NCBI GenBank assembly: GCA_019925795.1
Contig: CM034303.1
Span: 57,358,581-57,422,580 of the forward strand
From: Dendrobium chrysotoxum
Lineage: Eukaryota > Streptophyta > Magnoliopsida > Asparagales > Orchidaceae
Direction: 5' to 3'
Length of the DNA stretch: 64,000 nt
Below the pieces are notes generated by a model, which did no database searches, was not told the DNA's origin, and saw only the letters and a program-made list of their open reading frames with translations. Of this stretch, positions 48,154 through 60,000 are shown in pieces (the first letter of the stretch is position 1; each line of letters begins with the position of its first letter). Position numbers and translations under genes: made by a program.

Positions 48154-50207
48154 TTGGAAGACTAAGTTAGGATAACTTTAAATATACAAAGGAAAAAGAA
48201 ATACCCCTTTCGAGGGAAAGTTTCTTTTCATTTGAATATCTAGATCTGAAGGATCCAAGAAGTTTATAGAAGGATGAAGAAGTGGAGATCAAGAAGAATC
48301 CCATTCTTAAATTCACTTGAATCTTAGGAGTATATTCGGGTTATTATTAGTGTACCTGGCCACTTTACATTTTATAGACTTTGGTTTGTAATATTAAAAG
48401 GCACTTACCTATGGACATTTTATTTATTTAATTGATTTTCCAATTAATTATTTGATGCTGATTGCGAGATAGGATTGCATGCTTTTAGTAGTTTTTTTGG
48501 AGCTCTTGCATGTCGATCTTTGTTTTATCCTGGAACCCGATCGGAGGCTCATGAGGGAACATCAATTTTTTTTTACTTAAATAGAATTAAAATTTTTAAG
48601 CTCACATAGAAATCTAACATTTTAAAAAGTAAGACCGGGATCGTCGGGAGTTTGTATAACATGTAATTGCACCTTCTCTCCTTTTGTTAGGCACTTCTCT
48701 ACCTGTAGGTTTTGGCAGACCACCTGACCTATGATGGTGCAGATCTGTCAAGGAGAATCTGTATAATCTAAGATAAAATCTATTTTTAAGCCTTTTTAAA
48801 AAAATTTCATATTTTATTTAAATATTTATCGAGTCAACTTGCGTTCATTGCATTAGATACAAAATAAATTGAGTCTAAATCTTTAATTGTATTTTAGCTT
48901 AAGCATCAAATACCCAGCATATGTTAAGGGGTCAATTAGGACTGCTATAGATGTCAGCCCTGTTTAAAAAAAAAAAACTTATCTTAATCAAACATCCCTA
49001 CCCACTCTTTCATTAGAGACCAGACTCATGGTTTTAAAGTACCTAGGTAGTTTAGCTGGCTCCCCAATCCAAGCCGAGATAAGTCCAAATTTGTATTGCA
49101 TTAGTTAGGTTTGGGTGACTGATTTTCAGTACCCAATGTAGACTTAGGTTCTGAGGCAGGCTCAGGCTATAAGACCTCAACCTTCAGAAATATAATCTCA
49201 ATTTTCTAATAAAATTGACAATTCAAACTAAAATATCTTTCAATTAAAATTCAAGCCCAACACTTAAAATAAGCTGGTGTGTTTCTGAAATACTTTAGAA
49301 TCTCAAAGCACCTCCTACCTTTTTTCCTTTGACCTCTAGAAATAAGTGCTCTCCTTGATCCAACCCCAATTAAATTTTTAATCCTTACCTCCCTTGATAT
49401 TAAACTTTGAAATCTCTAAAATAAAATTTCTACCACTATTTTAATTGAGAGTATTCGTAGGAAACTTCAGTTTCCTACAATATAATTAACTACGAGGGCT
49501 TGTGCTCGTAAGAGATTTAGTAAACCAGATCAATAAATTTTTTAAAATCAATTTTCAAAAATTTAATTAATTACCTTTAGAAAATTTTAAGTCAAAATCA
49601 ATAATCATTGTCATCATTTTTAAACCATCAATAATGATTGATATCATCTCCCTTCTAGAAGATATATCAATTATTATTATAACTTTGATTATAAAATTAA
49701 TGATAATTTATCCAAATTATTATAGTTAAATACCTGAGTGAACAATCATTTTGACCCTCACGAGTCATATGTAGTTCTTGCTCGAATTTGACTATGATAA
49801 TCAATATGAAATTTTAATCCTATAATTTGAACCCATTAAAAAATGATATGCTTGTCACCTGAGACAATATATTATTCATAATGATGCATTCCATTTCAAA
49901 ATTAAAATTTAAGAAATTAAATTACCCAAAGATAATTAATCTTTTCAAAAACTGAACACTTTTTAATCAAATAGAAACCTATATCCATGACTCTCCTCTT
50001 CAACCCCAATCAATTAATGAAAATTATTAGAAAGCATTAATTGAAATACGCACTTTCATTGATATTCTCACAAATGAAATGGATTATATTAGCATGAGGC
50101 TTGGCCGGGTAGAATATAAGTATACGTGCTTTGAAAGTCTTCAAGCTTCTTTTTTTTGAACATACTGCTAAATGTAAATCAAATAAAAAGTAATACCTTA
50201 CTGAGCA
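48154..50207. other. No gene recognised
   Basis: AT-rich DNA. It may include the viral leader next to 48153, but no tRNA primer site was seen. No mobile-element terminus was identified in the rest. Confidence 0.4.
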
Positions 50208-50830
50208 TGTAGCTGAACATCCTTCCCATATTATCCCTCTTGAGCCTACTGAGCTTGCTGACCCGGCTACCCTTGCTTTTCCTATTCATCCTCTTATACA
50301 TGACATTAAAACTTCTGATCCTGCTGACTCGGCTGCCCCATTTTTCACAATTCTTCCTCCTCTAAATGATATTAAAATTTATGACCTTGCTAACACGACT
50401 GCCACTGCTTTCCCTATTGATCCTCCTGTACATGACATTAAAATTTCTGAGCCTACTGACCCAGCTTTCCCTTCTTTAACTATTCATCCTTATGTAAATG
50501 ACATTAAAATTTTTTAGCCTGCTGACCTAGTATCCCCTTCTTTACCTATTCATCATCCTATAAATGACATTAAAATTACTGAGCCTTCTCAGGATCCTGT
50601 ACCACTAAACCAGCCACCGTCTTAAAAGGTATGATTTTCATACTATTACATTTTTCATTCGTTAACACATATTTTTATAAATTAATCATATTATCCATAG
50701 GTGTCAATTGGAATTATTACAGCTATTATTAAGAAGAGGGATGACAAAGCAAAGAAAGCTATTAGAACACCTTCACAACTAGTTGACCAACAAAAAAGAG
50801 CAAGAAAAATAATGAAATATCTTCAGAAAT
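50208..50830 (+). pseudogene. Coding-like region with ~26-residue tandem repeats
   Basis: From about 50208 to 50625 the + strand frame reads as five imperfect repeats of about 78-84 bases ending in DIKI or DIKT, for example FPIDPPVHDIKISEPTDPAF. Repeat positions rich in Pro, Ala and Asp alternate with the fixed Asp-Ile-Lys. One TAG lies in the fourth repeat. A plausible intron follows the repeats (AAAG/GTATGA to CATAG/GTGTC near 50628-50700). The next exon is basic (IIKKRDDKAKKAIRTPSQLV and KRARKIMKYLQKSKWRS) and soon meets stops. It could be a remnant of a MULE/CACTA-borne gene of the Ulp1-associated type, but no protease domain is visible. Unidentified. Confidence 0.4.
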
Positions 50831-50959
50831 CAAAATGGAGGAGCCAAAAGTAATAGTGGGTGAGGTAAAAGGTCTAGAGGTGGTCAGTATTAAAGCAATT
50901 TCTGATGTTATCATCCGTGCAAGTTTAAAGATGGATTTTTTAAGTAGAGAACTTATAAG

Positions 50960-53920
50960 TGAGATAATGCATGATTATACGCATTGTGTATAACCTTGTA
51001 CACAATCCTTATACATATTGTGTATAATCTTGTACACACTTTGAACAAATTTATACATTGTGTGTATAATTTTTAAAAAATCCTATATAACCTTGTAAAT
51101 TATATTTACACAATATACAGAATATGTACAATCTTATACACACTGTGTAAAACCTTGTATATATTATGTACAACCTTTTAAAAATCCTGACAATCTTGTT
51201 TACACCGTGTAATATTTACTGTTGGGAGTATCATAGTGTTTAAAGTAGAAATTGATGAACTCATAACTGAAAAATACCAATGTGCACGTGGATGCTTTCA
51301 CCTACCTCTTATCTGAGAAGATTAAGTTGTTGGCTAGCCTATATAAAACCTTCCTTTATTTCTCCTATTTGTATAATGTAAGTATTCATCCATTTAATGA
51401 TTCACATTTTTTCCCAATAGAATCACCTAATTTTTATCATTTTTATTAGACGTACGTATGATAAAATTATAAAGCCGTTAGTAACCAATACAATATTTTA
51501 TTATGCTAACACTGTGTCATGAATATTACTAAACACTACTTATAGGAATAGTTAAGGAAACATTTTTGCTATTCTTTGATTAATTTCCCATAGTCACGTA
51601 CATGGCTATACTTCTTAACATCGTTAATAAACTCCATGAAAATGTGGGGGGATTATTTGATTTATATATAAAAAATGATCTATCAAGATTGTCATGGGTG
51701 TGCCAACCCAAAAAAACATTAATTATGGCATGTTTGTGTGCAAGTATATGGAAGAGCTTGTCAAGCATGAATCTATCAACTGAGCTCAACATCAAAATTG
51801 GCAAGATAAAAATATATTATTTATAGTTGAACTGACTTATGCCTTATTATATTCTCTTGTAAAATAATTTATTCTTTGTATAATATACATTCTTTAGTTT
51901 ACTCTCATTACTATAAAATTATTATTTTTTAAACAAATTATTCATACATTATTTATGTCTTATTATATTCTCTTGTAAATCTTATGTAATTAATTTTTTA
52001 CATGTTGGGAATTTTGATAATATTATGTATAATTCTATACATAATATGCTTAATCTGTTTAGACTTATACATATTATGTATAACCTTACATGTAGTATAT
52101 ACAGGCTTGATCAGACTTGTACATTGTGTATAATCCTGTAGAAGCTTATACACACGAAGTATAATTTTGTACACACTGTGTATAATTTTGTACACCATGT
52201 GTACTAGCCTTTACACATTATATACAAGTATGTACACACTGTGTATAATATTGTACAAAGTGTTGATAATATTATAAATAGTGTATAAGGTTATTTTTTT
52301 AATAAATTATTCATATATTTTTAAGCTTTATTATGTTGTCTTATAAATCTTATACAATTAGTATTTAAATGTTAGGGATATTAATTATATTATGTAATAA
52401 GATTGTACATACTGTGTATAAGCCTATACAAATTATGTATAATGTTACCATAACCTATCCCAACTATTTATATGCTTTCCATAAACATTTAAAGGTTGCA
52501 CATAATATTTATAATATTACAACAGGCTTCTATAGGTCTACTACCAAGTGTGTACAAGTATGTACACACTTTGTACAAAAGTTTGACAACCCTTACACAT
52601 TATGTATAGGCTTGTATATACTGTGTACACACTGTGTACAACCCTTTACACACTATGTAAAAGCTTATACACACTGTATATACAAGCTTGAACATACTAT
52701 GTATAAGGCTACAACAACCTGTCATAACTATTTATATGATTTTCACAAGATTTTAAAGGTTGTACACACTACATACAATATTACCATAGGCTTCTACAGT
52801 CAATAAAGTTTACTATCCAGCTATAAATTATTATGTTCCCTTGTAAATCTTACACATCTTGTTTTTATATATTAGGGATATTGATTATGTTTTGCACAAT
52901 CCTGTATAAAGTATGTACAAGTTCATATATAATGTACAACCTGTAAACATGATATATAACCCTGTATATGGTGTGTACAATCCTATATAAGCTTGTAGAA
53001 GCCTATACACATTATGTATAATCCCGTACATAATGTGTACATGCCTATACACACTTTGTACAAGCCTGCATATACGGTGTACAAGCATATACACAATGTA
53101 TAATGTTACCACAGCCTAGCACAACTATTTACATGCTTTCCACAAATATTTAATGGTTTTACACAATATTTATAATATTACCACATGCTTCGATAGTCTA
53201 TAAATTATACAATCCAGTGTGTATAAATTTATACACATTTTATACACAATTTGATAACCCTGTACATATAATGTTATCATAGCATGTCCCAACCGTTTAC
53301 ATATTTTTTATAAGCTGTTAAATGTTGTACACACTATATACAATGTTACTATAGGCTTCTATTGCTAATAAAGTTTACTACCCAGTTATATCTTATTATG
53401 CTTTCTTATAAATCTTTTACATTTAATTTTTTGCATGCTAGGGATATTGATTATATTCTATGCAATCCTATATGAAGGGTGTATAAGTCTTTACACACTA
53501 TGTATAAGTATGTACATAATGTGTATAACCCTATACATAGTATCTACAGTCTTGTACAAGCTTGTCCATGTTATATAAGGTAAACACAATATACCCCAAC
53601 TATTTACATACTTTTAACAAGCTTTTAAAGGTTTTGCACATTATGTTTAATGTTATACAGGGTTCTACCATATATAAAGTCTACTATCCATTGTTACAAG
53701 TTCTGTATATACTTTGTATAAGATTTGATAACCTGTACACACTATGTATAAGTTATTATACATTATATACAAAATGTGTTCAACCATTTACATAATGTGT
53801 ACAAGCTTATACATACTTTATAGATGATTACCACAGCCTATAAAATCTTGTAAAAAGTTTGTTCAATTCTGTATAAGCCTATAAAACTTTACAAATTATA
53901 GAAGCTTAAAAATTTATGAA
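50960..53920. repeat. 3 kb array of TGTACACA/TGTGTATAA motifs
   Basis: Dense, degenerate short repeats built from TGTACACACT, TGTGTATAA, CTTATACACA and ATTATGTATAA, alternating with CCT or GCC spacers about every 20-24 bases. A subregion of non-motif DNA (about 51230-51830) interrupts it. Larger internal duplications occur: blocks with CAACTATTTA(T/C)ATG, CTTTTAAAGGTT and TAGGCTTCTA recur near 52460, 52730, 53130, 53300 and 53600. The open frames across it translate to Tyr/Thr/Ile/His-rich nonsense. Confidence 0.85.
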
Positions 53921-54058
53921 GTGTTCAATCTTGTCTAGTATTAAAAGTCAATTATTATTACATTAAAAAACTAATATATATTGAACAATAAAAAATCTTG
54001 AATGAATTTATAGAAAATTATAATTATAAATAATGAACAATCAACTATTATAGGGCCT

Positions 54059-55020
54059 TGAATAATGAGACAGTACCAGATAAATTTCTTATTCATGTGA
54101 TTCATGAGCTACTGGTTGAGGTTTATTGAGCAGTGTTATTTTCCAAGTTTGACTTGAAATTGGACTACCATCAAATCAGAATAAAAGTGGAAGATATTCA
54201 AAAGATGACTTTCAAGACCCATGAGGGGCACTATGAGTTTTTGGTGATGCCGTTTGGGCTAACTAATGCCCCTGCTACTTTCCAATCCTTGATGAATAAG
54301 GTGTTCCGACCGTACCTTTGAAAGTTTATCTTAGTGTTCTTTGATGACATATTGGTGTATAACAAGACCAAAGGTGAGCATTTGGAATATTTGAGGGCAG
54401 TCTTTGAGATTCTACACGAGTATTAGTTATGGGCTAACCTGAAGAAGTTCAGCTTCACACAAGCTAGGGTGGAGTACCTGGGGCACGTGGTATCACAGGA
54501 AGACGTAGCAGTCGATCAAGCAAAAATTGAACCAATATAGAAAGGCCTTTAACTAGGAACTTGAGAGACCTGAGGGGTTTCCTAAGATTGATGGGTACTA
54601 CCGAAGGCTTGTGAAGGGGTACATCAACATAACTTGGCCTTTGATAGAGCAGTTAAAGAAGGATAGATACTTGTGGGGAGAAGCGACTACCTAGGCTTTT
54701 GAGAGATTGAAAAAAGCAATGACCACATTACCAATTTTGGCTTTAGCAAATTTCAGCCAGATGTTTATGGTGAAGATAGACACATCTAGATATGGATTGG
54801 GGGCAGTACTGATCCACCCCCTTTAAGGTGTTATATGAAAGGGAACCCCCACACTTGGTGCATTTTGGGCAAGGAAGCACCCCAGTCTCCTTAGTGGAAC
54901 AGTACTTTGAGGAAAGGGATATGGTGCTAGATGAATTAAAGAGGCATCTATTTAGGGCACAATATATAATGAATAAGTAAATAGATATATATAGGAGAGA
55001 CATCCATTTTGAAGTAGGGA
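54059..55020 (+). pseudogene. Ty3/gypsy fragment (RT then integrase end)
   Basis: 54133-54321 has FSKFDLKLDYHQIRI and MPFGLTNAPATFQSLMNK; the RT active site FFDDILVYN follows near 54340, then VEYLGHVVS. RNase H is degraded. Near 54830 the sequence jumps to the C-terminal integrase region (HFGQGSTPVSLVEQYFEE, DELKRHLFRAQYIMNK), so RNase H and most of integrase are deleted. It ends at DIHFEVG where telomeric repeats begin. Multiple stops; inactive. It differs from the gypsy element at 14373. Confidence 0.85.
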
Positions 55021-55023
55021 AAA

Positions 55024-55502
55024 ATAGGGTTTACGATTTAGGGTTTAGGGTTTAGGGTTTAGGGTTTAGGTTTAGGGTTTAGGGTTTAGGGTTTAGGGTT
55101 TAGGGTTTAGGGTTTAGTGTTTAGGGTTTAGGGTTTAGGGTTTAGGGTTTAGGGTTTAGGGTTTAGGGTTTAGGGTTTAGGGTAAAAAAAGGGTTTAGGG
55201 TTTAGGGTTTAGGGTTTAGGGTTTTTTTAGGGTTTAGGGTTTTTTTAGGGTTTAGGGTTTAGGGTTTAGGGTTTAGGGTTTTGGGTTTAGGGTTTAGGGT
55301 TTAGGGTATAGGGTTTAGGGTTTAGGGTTTAGGGTTTAGGGTTTCAATTTAGGGTTTAGGGTTTAAGGTTTAGGGTTTAGGGTTTAGGGTTTAGGGTTCA
55401 GGGTTTAGGGTTTAGGGTTCAGGGTTTAGGGTTTAGGGTTTAGGGTTTCGGGTTTAGGTTTGGGGGTTTAGGGGTTTAGGGTTTAGGGTTTAGGGTTTAG
55501 GG
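55024..55502 (+). repeat. Proximal telomeric repeat array (TTTAGGG)n
   Basis: About 480 bp of TTTAGGG units with sporadic variants (TTTACGA, TATAGGG, TTCAGGG, TTTCGGG) and several runs of 7 A or 7 T replacing part of a unit (55184-55190, 55221-55250). It begins directly in gypsy sequence and ends at the poly-T of a LINE fragment. Confidence 0.97.
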
Positions 55503-55682
55503 TTTTTTTTTTTGGGTTAAAACCCACAGGAGGGGCCTCCGTGTTTATTCAGAAAAAATAATTACAGGAAGTCCTTAAAGGACTTTCAGCTCTACTACTG
55601 CTCAAAGAGCTACAAAAAAAGAAAGAAAAAACCTAAGAGCCAAAAGTCCTAAACTAAACCAAATACAAGAAACCTAGGAACA
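55503..55682 (-). mobile_element. 5'-truncated LINE 3' end (first insertion)
   Basis: About 180 bp matching the 3' end of the full element next door: on the minus strand it ends GGGTTTTAACCC plus an A run that abuts CCCTAAA. It shares CTTTCAGCTC, CTGCTCAAAGAGCTACAA and ACCTAAGAGCCAAAAGTCC with 55735-55850. At its truncated 5' end it meets TAGGG. Confidence 0.92.
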
Positions 55683-55690
55683 TAGGGTTT
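55671..55690. repeat. Target-site duplication of the full LINE, left copy
   Basis: AACCTAGGAACATAGGGTTT, identical to 62968-62987. The last three T may belong to the poly-T tail instead. It spans the junction of the older LINE fragment and telomeric DNA. Confidence 0.92.
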
Positions 55691-57099
55691 TTTTTTTTGG
55701 TTAAAACCCGCTGTAGGGGCCTCCGTGTTAATTAGAAAAAGAAATTACAAAGGTCCTTAAAGGACTTTCAGCTCAACTACTGCTCAAAGAGCTACAATAA
55801 AGAAAAGGAAAAAAAAAAAAAAAAAACCTAAGAGCCAAAAGTCCAAATCTAACCAAGTACAAAGAAACCTAGATACAAACTAAGCCCAACAAAACTAAAA
55901 ATAAAAATACAAGACAAACCAAACAAAACAACTAGACCACAAGGTCACAATCAGCAACAAACACCAAGGCCACTAGCTGCAGCTCTAGAACACCTCCACC
56001 AAAATAAGATAAGCTTCCAATAAGAAGAGCAATCCATCTCCCATTTGAAGGCACCAACATTATGAAAATCTGAAAAAGAAGCCTTAAGGAAAAATTAAAG
56101 TTAATAATCAAATTGATGAAACAAGTTAAATTGAACCCAATATGGCTCAGGATTAAAAATCTATTAAGGAAGAATAGAATACCAAAAATTTCAAAATAAT
56201 AATGCAAAGGCAACAACCAATCAACCAACAACCCCCAAACCACCAAAAACTCTCCAAACACTCCAACCACTTAAAACTAGATTTTATAAACCACAAACCA
56301 ACTCTTCCAAACTTTCAAATTAAGGCCAACCAAGCTCCAAAACCACTAAAAACTCTCCAAACACTCCAACCAGCATTCCATCAGTAAGCCACCACCAAAA
56401 AAAAAAAACCAAACACACCAAACAGCCCAGCCAAAAAATCTCCACCAATATTCCAACAAAACCTCAATGCTCAACCAACCAAGAAAGTATATTGCCAAGC
56501 AAATTATAGAGAAAAATGGCAAACATAGCCTTCCAAAAAAGATTAAATAATCAAATTGAACCCAATATGGCTCAGGATTAAAATCTATTAAGGAAGAATA
56601 GAATACCAAAAATTTCAAAATAATAATGCAAAGGCAACATCCAATCAACCAACAACACCCAAACAGCCCAACCACTTAAAACCAGTTTTTATAAACCACA
56701 AACCAACCAAAAACCAAAACAGCAGCTCAACCAATCATCCAAACTTCCAAAAATCAAACACAGAAATACATAACCCAATCACAAAACAACCCAACCAGTA
56801 CAGAAATAACCCACAACAACCATAACAGCAAAAGAATTAAGGCCAACCAAGCTCCAAACCACCAAAAACTCTCCAAACACTCCAACCAGCAATCCACCAG
56901 TAAGCCACCACCAAAGAAAACCAAACACACCAAACAGCCCAACCGAAATAATCTCCACCAATTTTCCAACAAAACCTCAATGCTCAACCAACCAAGAAAG
57001 TATATTGCCAAGCAAATTATAGAGAAAAATGGCAAACATAGCCTTCCAAAAAAGATTAAATAATCAAACATCATAGCCATAATAAAAACAGAAACCAAC
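55691..57099 (-). other. LINE 3' UTR with imperfect tandem duplication
   Basis: 56132-56240 and 56557-56663 are near-identical (GAACCCAATATGGCTCAGG onward), and 56322-56553 and 56841-57066 are near-identical (GGCCAACCAAGCTCC onward). Together they make about 425-520 bp of tandem duplication with indels. On the + strand it is very rich in CCAA. The minus frames here (for example 55932-56270, 56346-56675, 56754-57134) are repeat by-products. A 17 bp A-run lies near 55810. Confidence 0.85.
55740..55760 (-). other. 3'-terminal stem-loop motif of the LINE
   Basis: GTCC-TTAAA-GGAC can form a short hairpin and is conserved in both LINE copies (also near 55574). A second small palindrome, GGTTTTAACC, precedes the poly(A) tail in both. 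In other LINEs such 3' structures help RT recognise its RNA; that role here is inferred. Confidence 0.4.
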
Positions 57100-60000
57100 T
57101 CAATGCCGAATATAGGGCAAACCTGTTTTATCAAGATTGATTAATCCCTTTAACAAAAAAGGTATATTGTTATTATAATAAAGAGTAAAATGATCTAAAT
57201 GAGCACCAGTTTTAGCAAGAAAATCAGCCACCGAATTTCCCTCTCTCCAAATATGGGATATTCTATAATCAATTTGAGAGAGCATTCTCTTAATATCTTT
57301 TAAAATGTAAAAAGTGTCAAAATTCCCAATATTATCATTACAAATACAATTTATCACTAACATAGCATCCACTTCTAACCAAATTTTAAAATGACCAGCA
57401 GATAAACAAATTTGAAGCGCTTTGTTAATAGCCATAAGTTCAGCATAAAGAACAGAGCATTTATCAATAGGTGAAGCAAAAGCCACAACCAGGTTACCTT
57501 TATCATTCCTCAGGATCCCACCACAACCATAAAAACCATCACTAACCGAACCATCAGTATTAACTTTAATACATTTACTGATAGGTTTTTTCCAAATAAC
57601 AAATTTAAAATAAGGTATATGAAGATCCTCAAAAATATTAGTATTTAGCTTGTTAGCAACAAATTTGAAGCCACGGAATTGCTTAGAATTAAATAAATTA
57701 ACCTTATAAAGACTGTTTATTTTTTCTTTAGTTCTAGCAATTATACGATTATGATTCATAGGAGTATTCCTATGTTTCGCATCATTTCTATCAATCCATA
57801 AGAACCAAATAAGAGATATAGCAGTAACAATTTTGATATGGCCTCTAGAAGTGTTATGGAAAATGACAGTAAGAAAATGATTAAAAGAAAGGTGTCCACT
57901 AAAGTAATTGGTATTAAAGAAATTATCAAACCAAATCCAAACTCTAGCAGCAATGGGACCATTGATGAACACATGATTAATATCTTCTATATGATAGCAA
58001 CAACAACATTTAGAAGGAAGATAGAAACCTTTCTTCCAAAGAGCAACATCCACAGGAATATAACCCTTAATTATTCTCCAAACAAGGATTGAATAAGAAG
58101 TAGGAATGTTATTGCTCCAAATCAAATTGTAAACAATAGAAGCATCTTTCTTATTTCTAATAAAATCCCAAGCAACTTTAAAAACAAAATTGCCATTATT
58201 AGAAAGTTTAAAAAGAATATGATCTTTGTTATGATTATCCAAAGCAAATTCCTTAATTTTATTAACAATTTCAGAAGGAAGTAAGGTAAACAGCTCTTTA
58301 AAATCCCAAATATTGTTATGAAAAAAACTATTCACTTTTATAGTAGAATAAGAAACAGTAGAAAGGAGGTTCTCAATAGATCCTTGAAAAGTCCAATTAT
58401 CATGCCAAAAGAAAGAATTACCAGAATTAAGCCCCCAAACAATTAGAGGTTCCATACTATTCTTAATTTGGCACAATCTTGTCCAAATTAAAGAATTACC
58501 ATGTTTATAAAAGCAACATAAAGGATGTTTCCCTTTGCAGTATTTAAAATTCATAAAAGAAGCCCAAAGACTTTCATTTTTCCTAAAATTCCACCACATT
58601 TTCATAGAAGAAACCAAAATAGAATCCGATATAGACTTGCATCCAAGGCCACCTTCATGAATAGGCCCACATAATTTACTCCAAGAAGTCCAATGCATTC
58701 TGTTCACATTGTTTTTAGAACCCCAAAAAAATTTATTAAGAATCCTTTCCAATCTTAAAACCGTCGCAATATTAGGTTGAACAATTTGGAACAAATGAAA
58801 AGCCATAGAATTAAGGATGCTTTTAAGAACAGTTAATCTACCACCATAAGATAAAAAATGAAATTCCCAAGAAGAAATTCTATCAATCATCTTTTGAATG
58901 ATTTCATCAAAAAGATAAGATTTTTTTAATCCTCTAAAAATAGGGGCACCTAAATACTTAAAAGGTAAATGTTGATGAACAAAATGAGTAATAGAAGAAA
59001 TTCTATTAATTCTAGCATTACTAAAATATTTAGAAGTAAAGAAAGAACTTTTCACATCATTAATGGATAAACCACTCTCTAAAAAGAAATTATTAAGAAA
59101 ACTTTTAATTTTCTTAATATGGTTTAAACCCCCATTGCAGAATATAATGAAATCATCAGCAAAACATAAATGAGATATAGGAAACCCTTCTTTAGTAAAA
59201 TAATTCATGGAAGGATACTTTTCAAACATAAAATTAATGCATCTAGAAAAATACTCCATAGCTATAATAAAAAGAGAAGGAGATAAAGGATCTCCTTGCC
59301 TAAGGCCATGTTTGGAATGAAAAAAACCATTAGAACCACCATTAAGCAATATAGAAAGCCAAACATTATCAACAGAATTTCTAATCAACCTTATAAATTG
59401 CTCAGAAAACCCAAAACGATCTAAAACATTATAAAGAAACTTCCAAGAAATATTGTCATAGGCTTTGGAGATATCAAGCTTATATAACATATTACCACCT
59501 CTAACTTTAATATTAAGGTCATGAACCATTTCCTGCGCCAAAAGAATATTATCAGAAATCAATCTCCCTTTCACAAAACCAGTTTGATTTAGAGAGATCA
59601 TACGAGGCAACAAAGGTCCCAACCTTAAAGATAGAATTTTGGAAGTTAATTTATTGAAAAAAGTGCATAAACTTATAGGTCGAAATTCATTCCAACTAAT
59701 AGGATTCTCTTTTTTAGGTATAAGCACAATGGCAGAAGAAGTAAAATATTTAGGCATAGCATTACCATTGAAAAAATCCACCACAGCATCAATTAAATCA
59801 TCTTTTATAATATTCCAACAACTTTGAAAGAATTGAGAAGTATAGCCATCCATACCTGCCGTAGAATTGGGATTCATAGAAGCAACAGCCTTAAATATTT
59901 CTTTTTCCGTCGGAATAGAAGTTAAAGCAATGTTGTCTTCCACAGAGATGATTTTGTCAATAAGAGAAGGGTAAACTAATTGATTAACATGGACATCATT

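Noticed and set aside
51602..51826. 74-codon + frame possibly part of a Ulp1-like protease gene
   Set aside because: No catalytic His/Asp/Cys pattern can be seen and the frame is short. Kept only as a possibility in the note on 50208-50830.
52369..52806. 145-codon + frame in the TGTACACA array
   Set aside because: Reading frame through short repeats; composition is Tyr/Thr/Ile/His from the motif itself.
50960..53920. Replication origin or DnaA-box cluster (TTATACACA resembles a DnaA box)
   Set aside because: The motif is bacterial and the context is a plant chromosome with telomeric TTTAGGG. The similarity is by chance.
55932..57134. Several minus frames of 100-126 codons downstream of LINE ORF2
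   Set aside because: They lie in the duplicated CCAA-rich 3' UTR, are Trp/Leu/Phe-rich in several frames at once, and repeat with the DNA.
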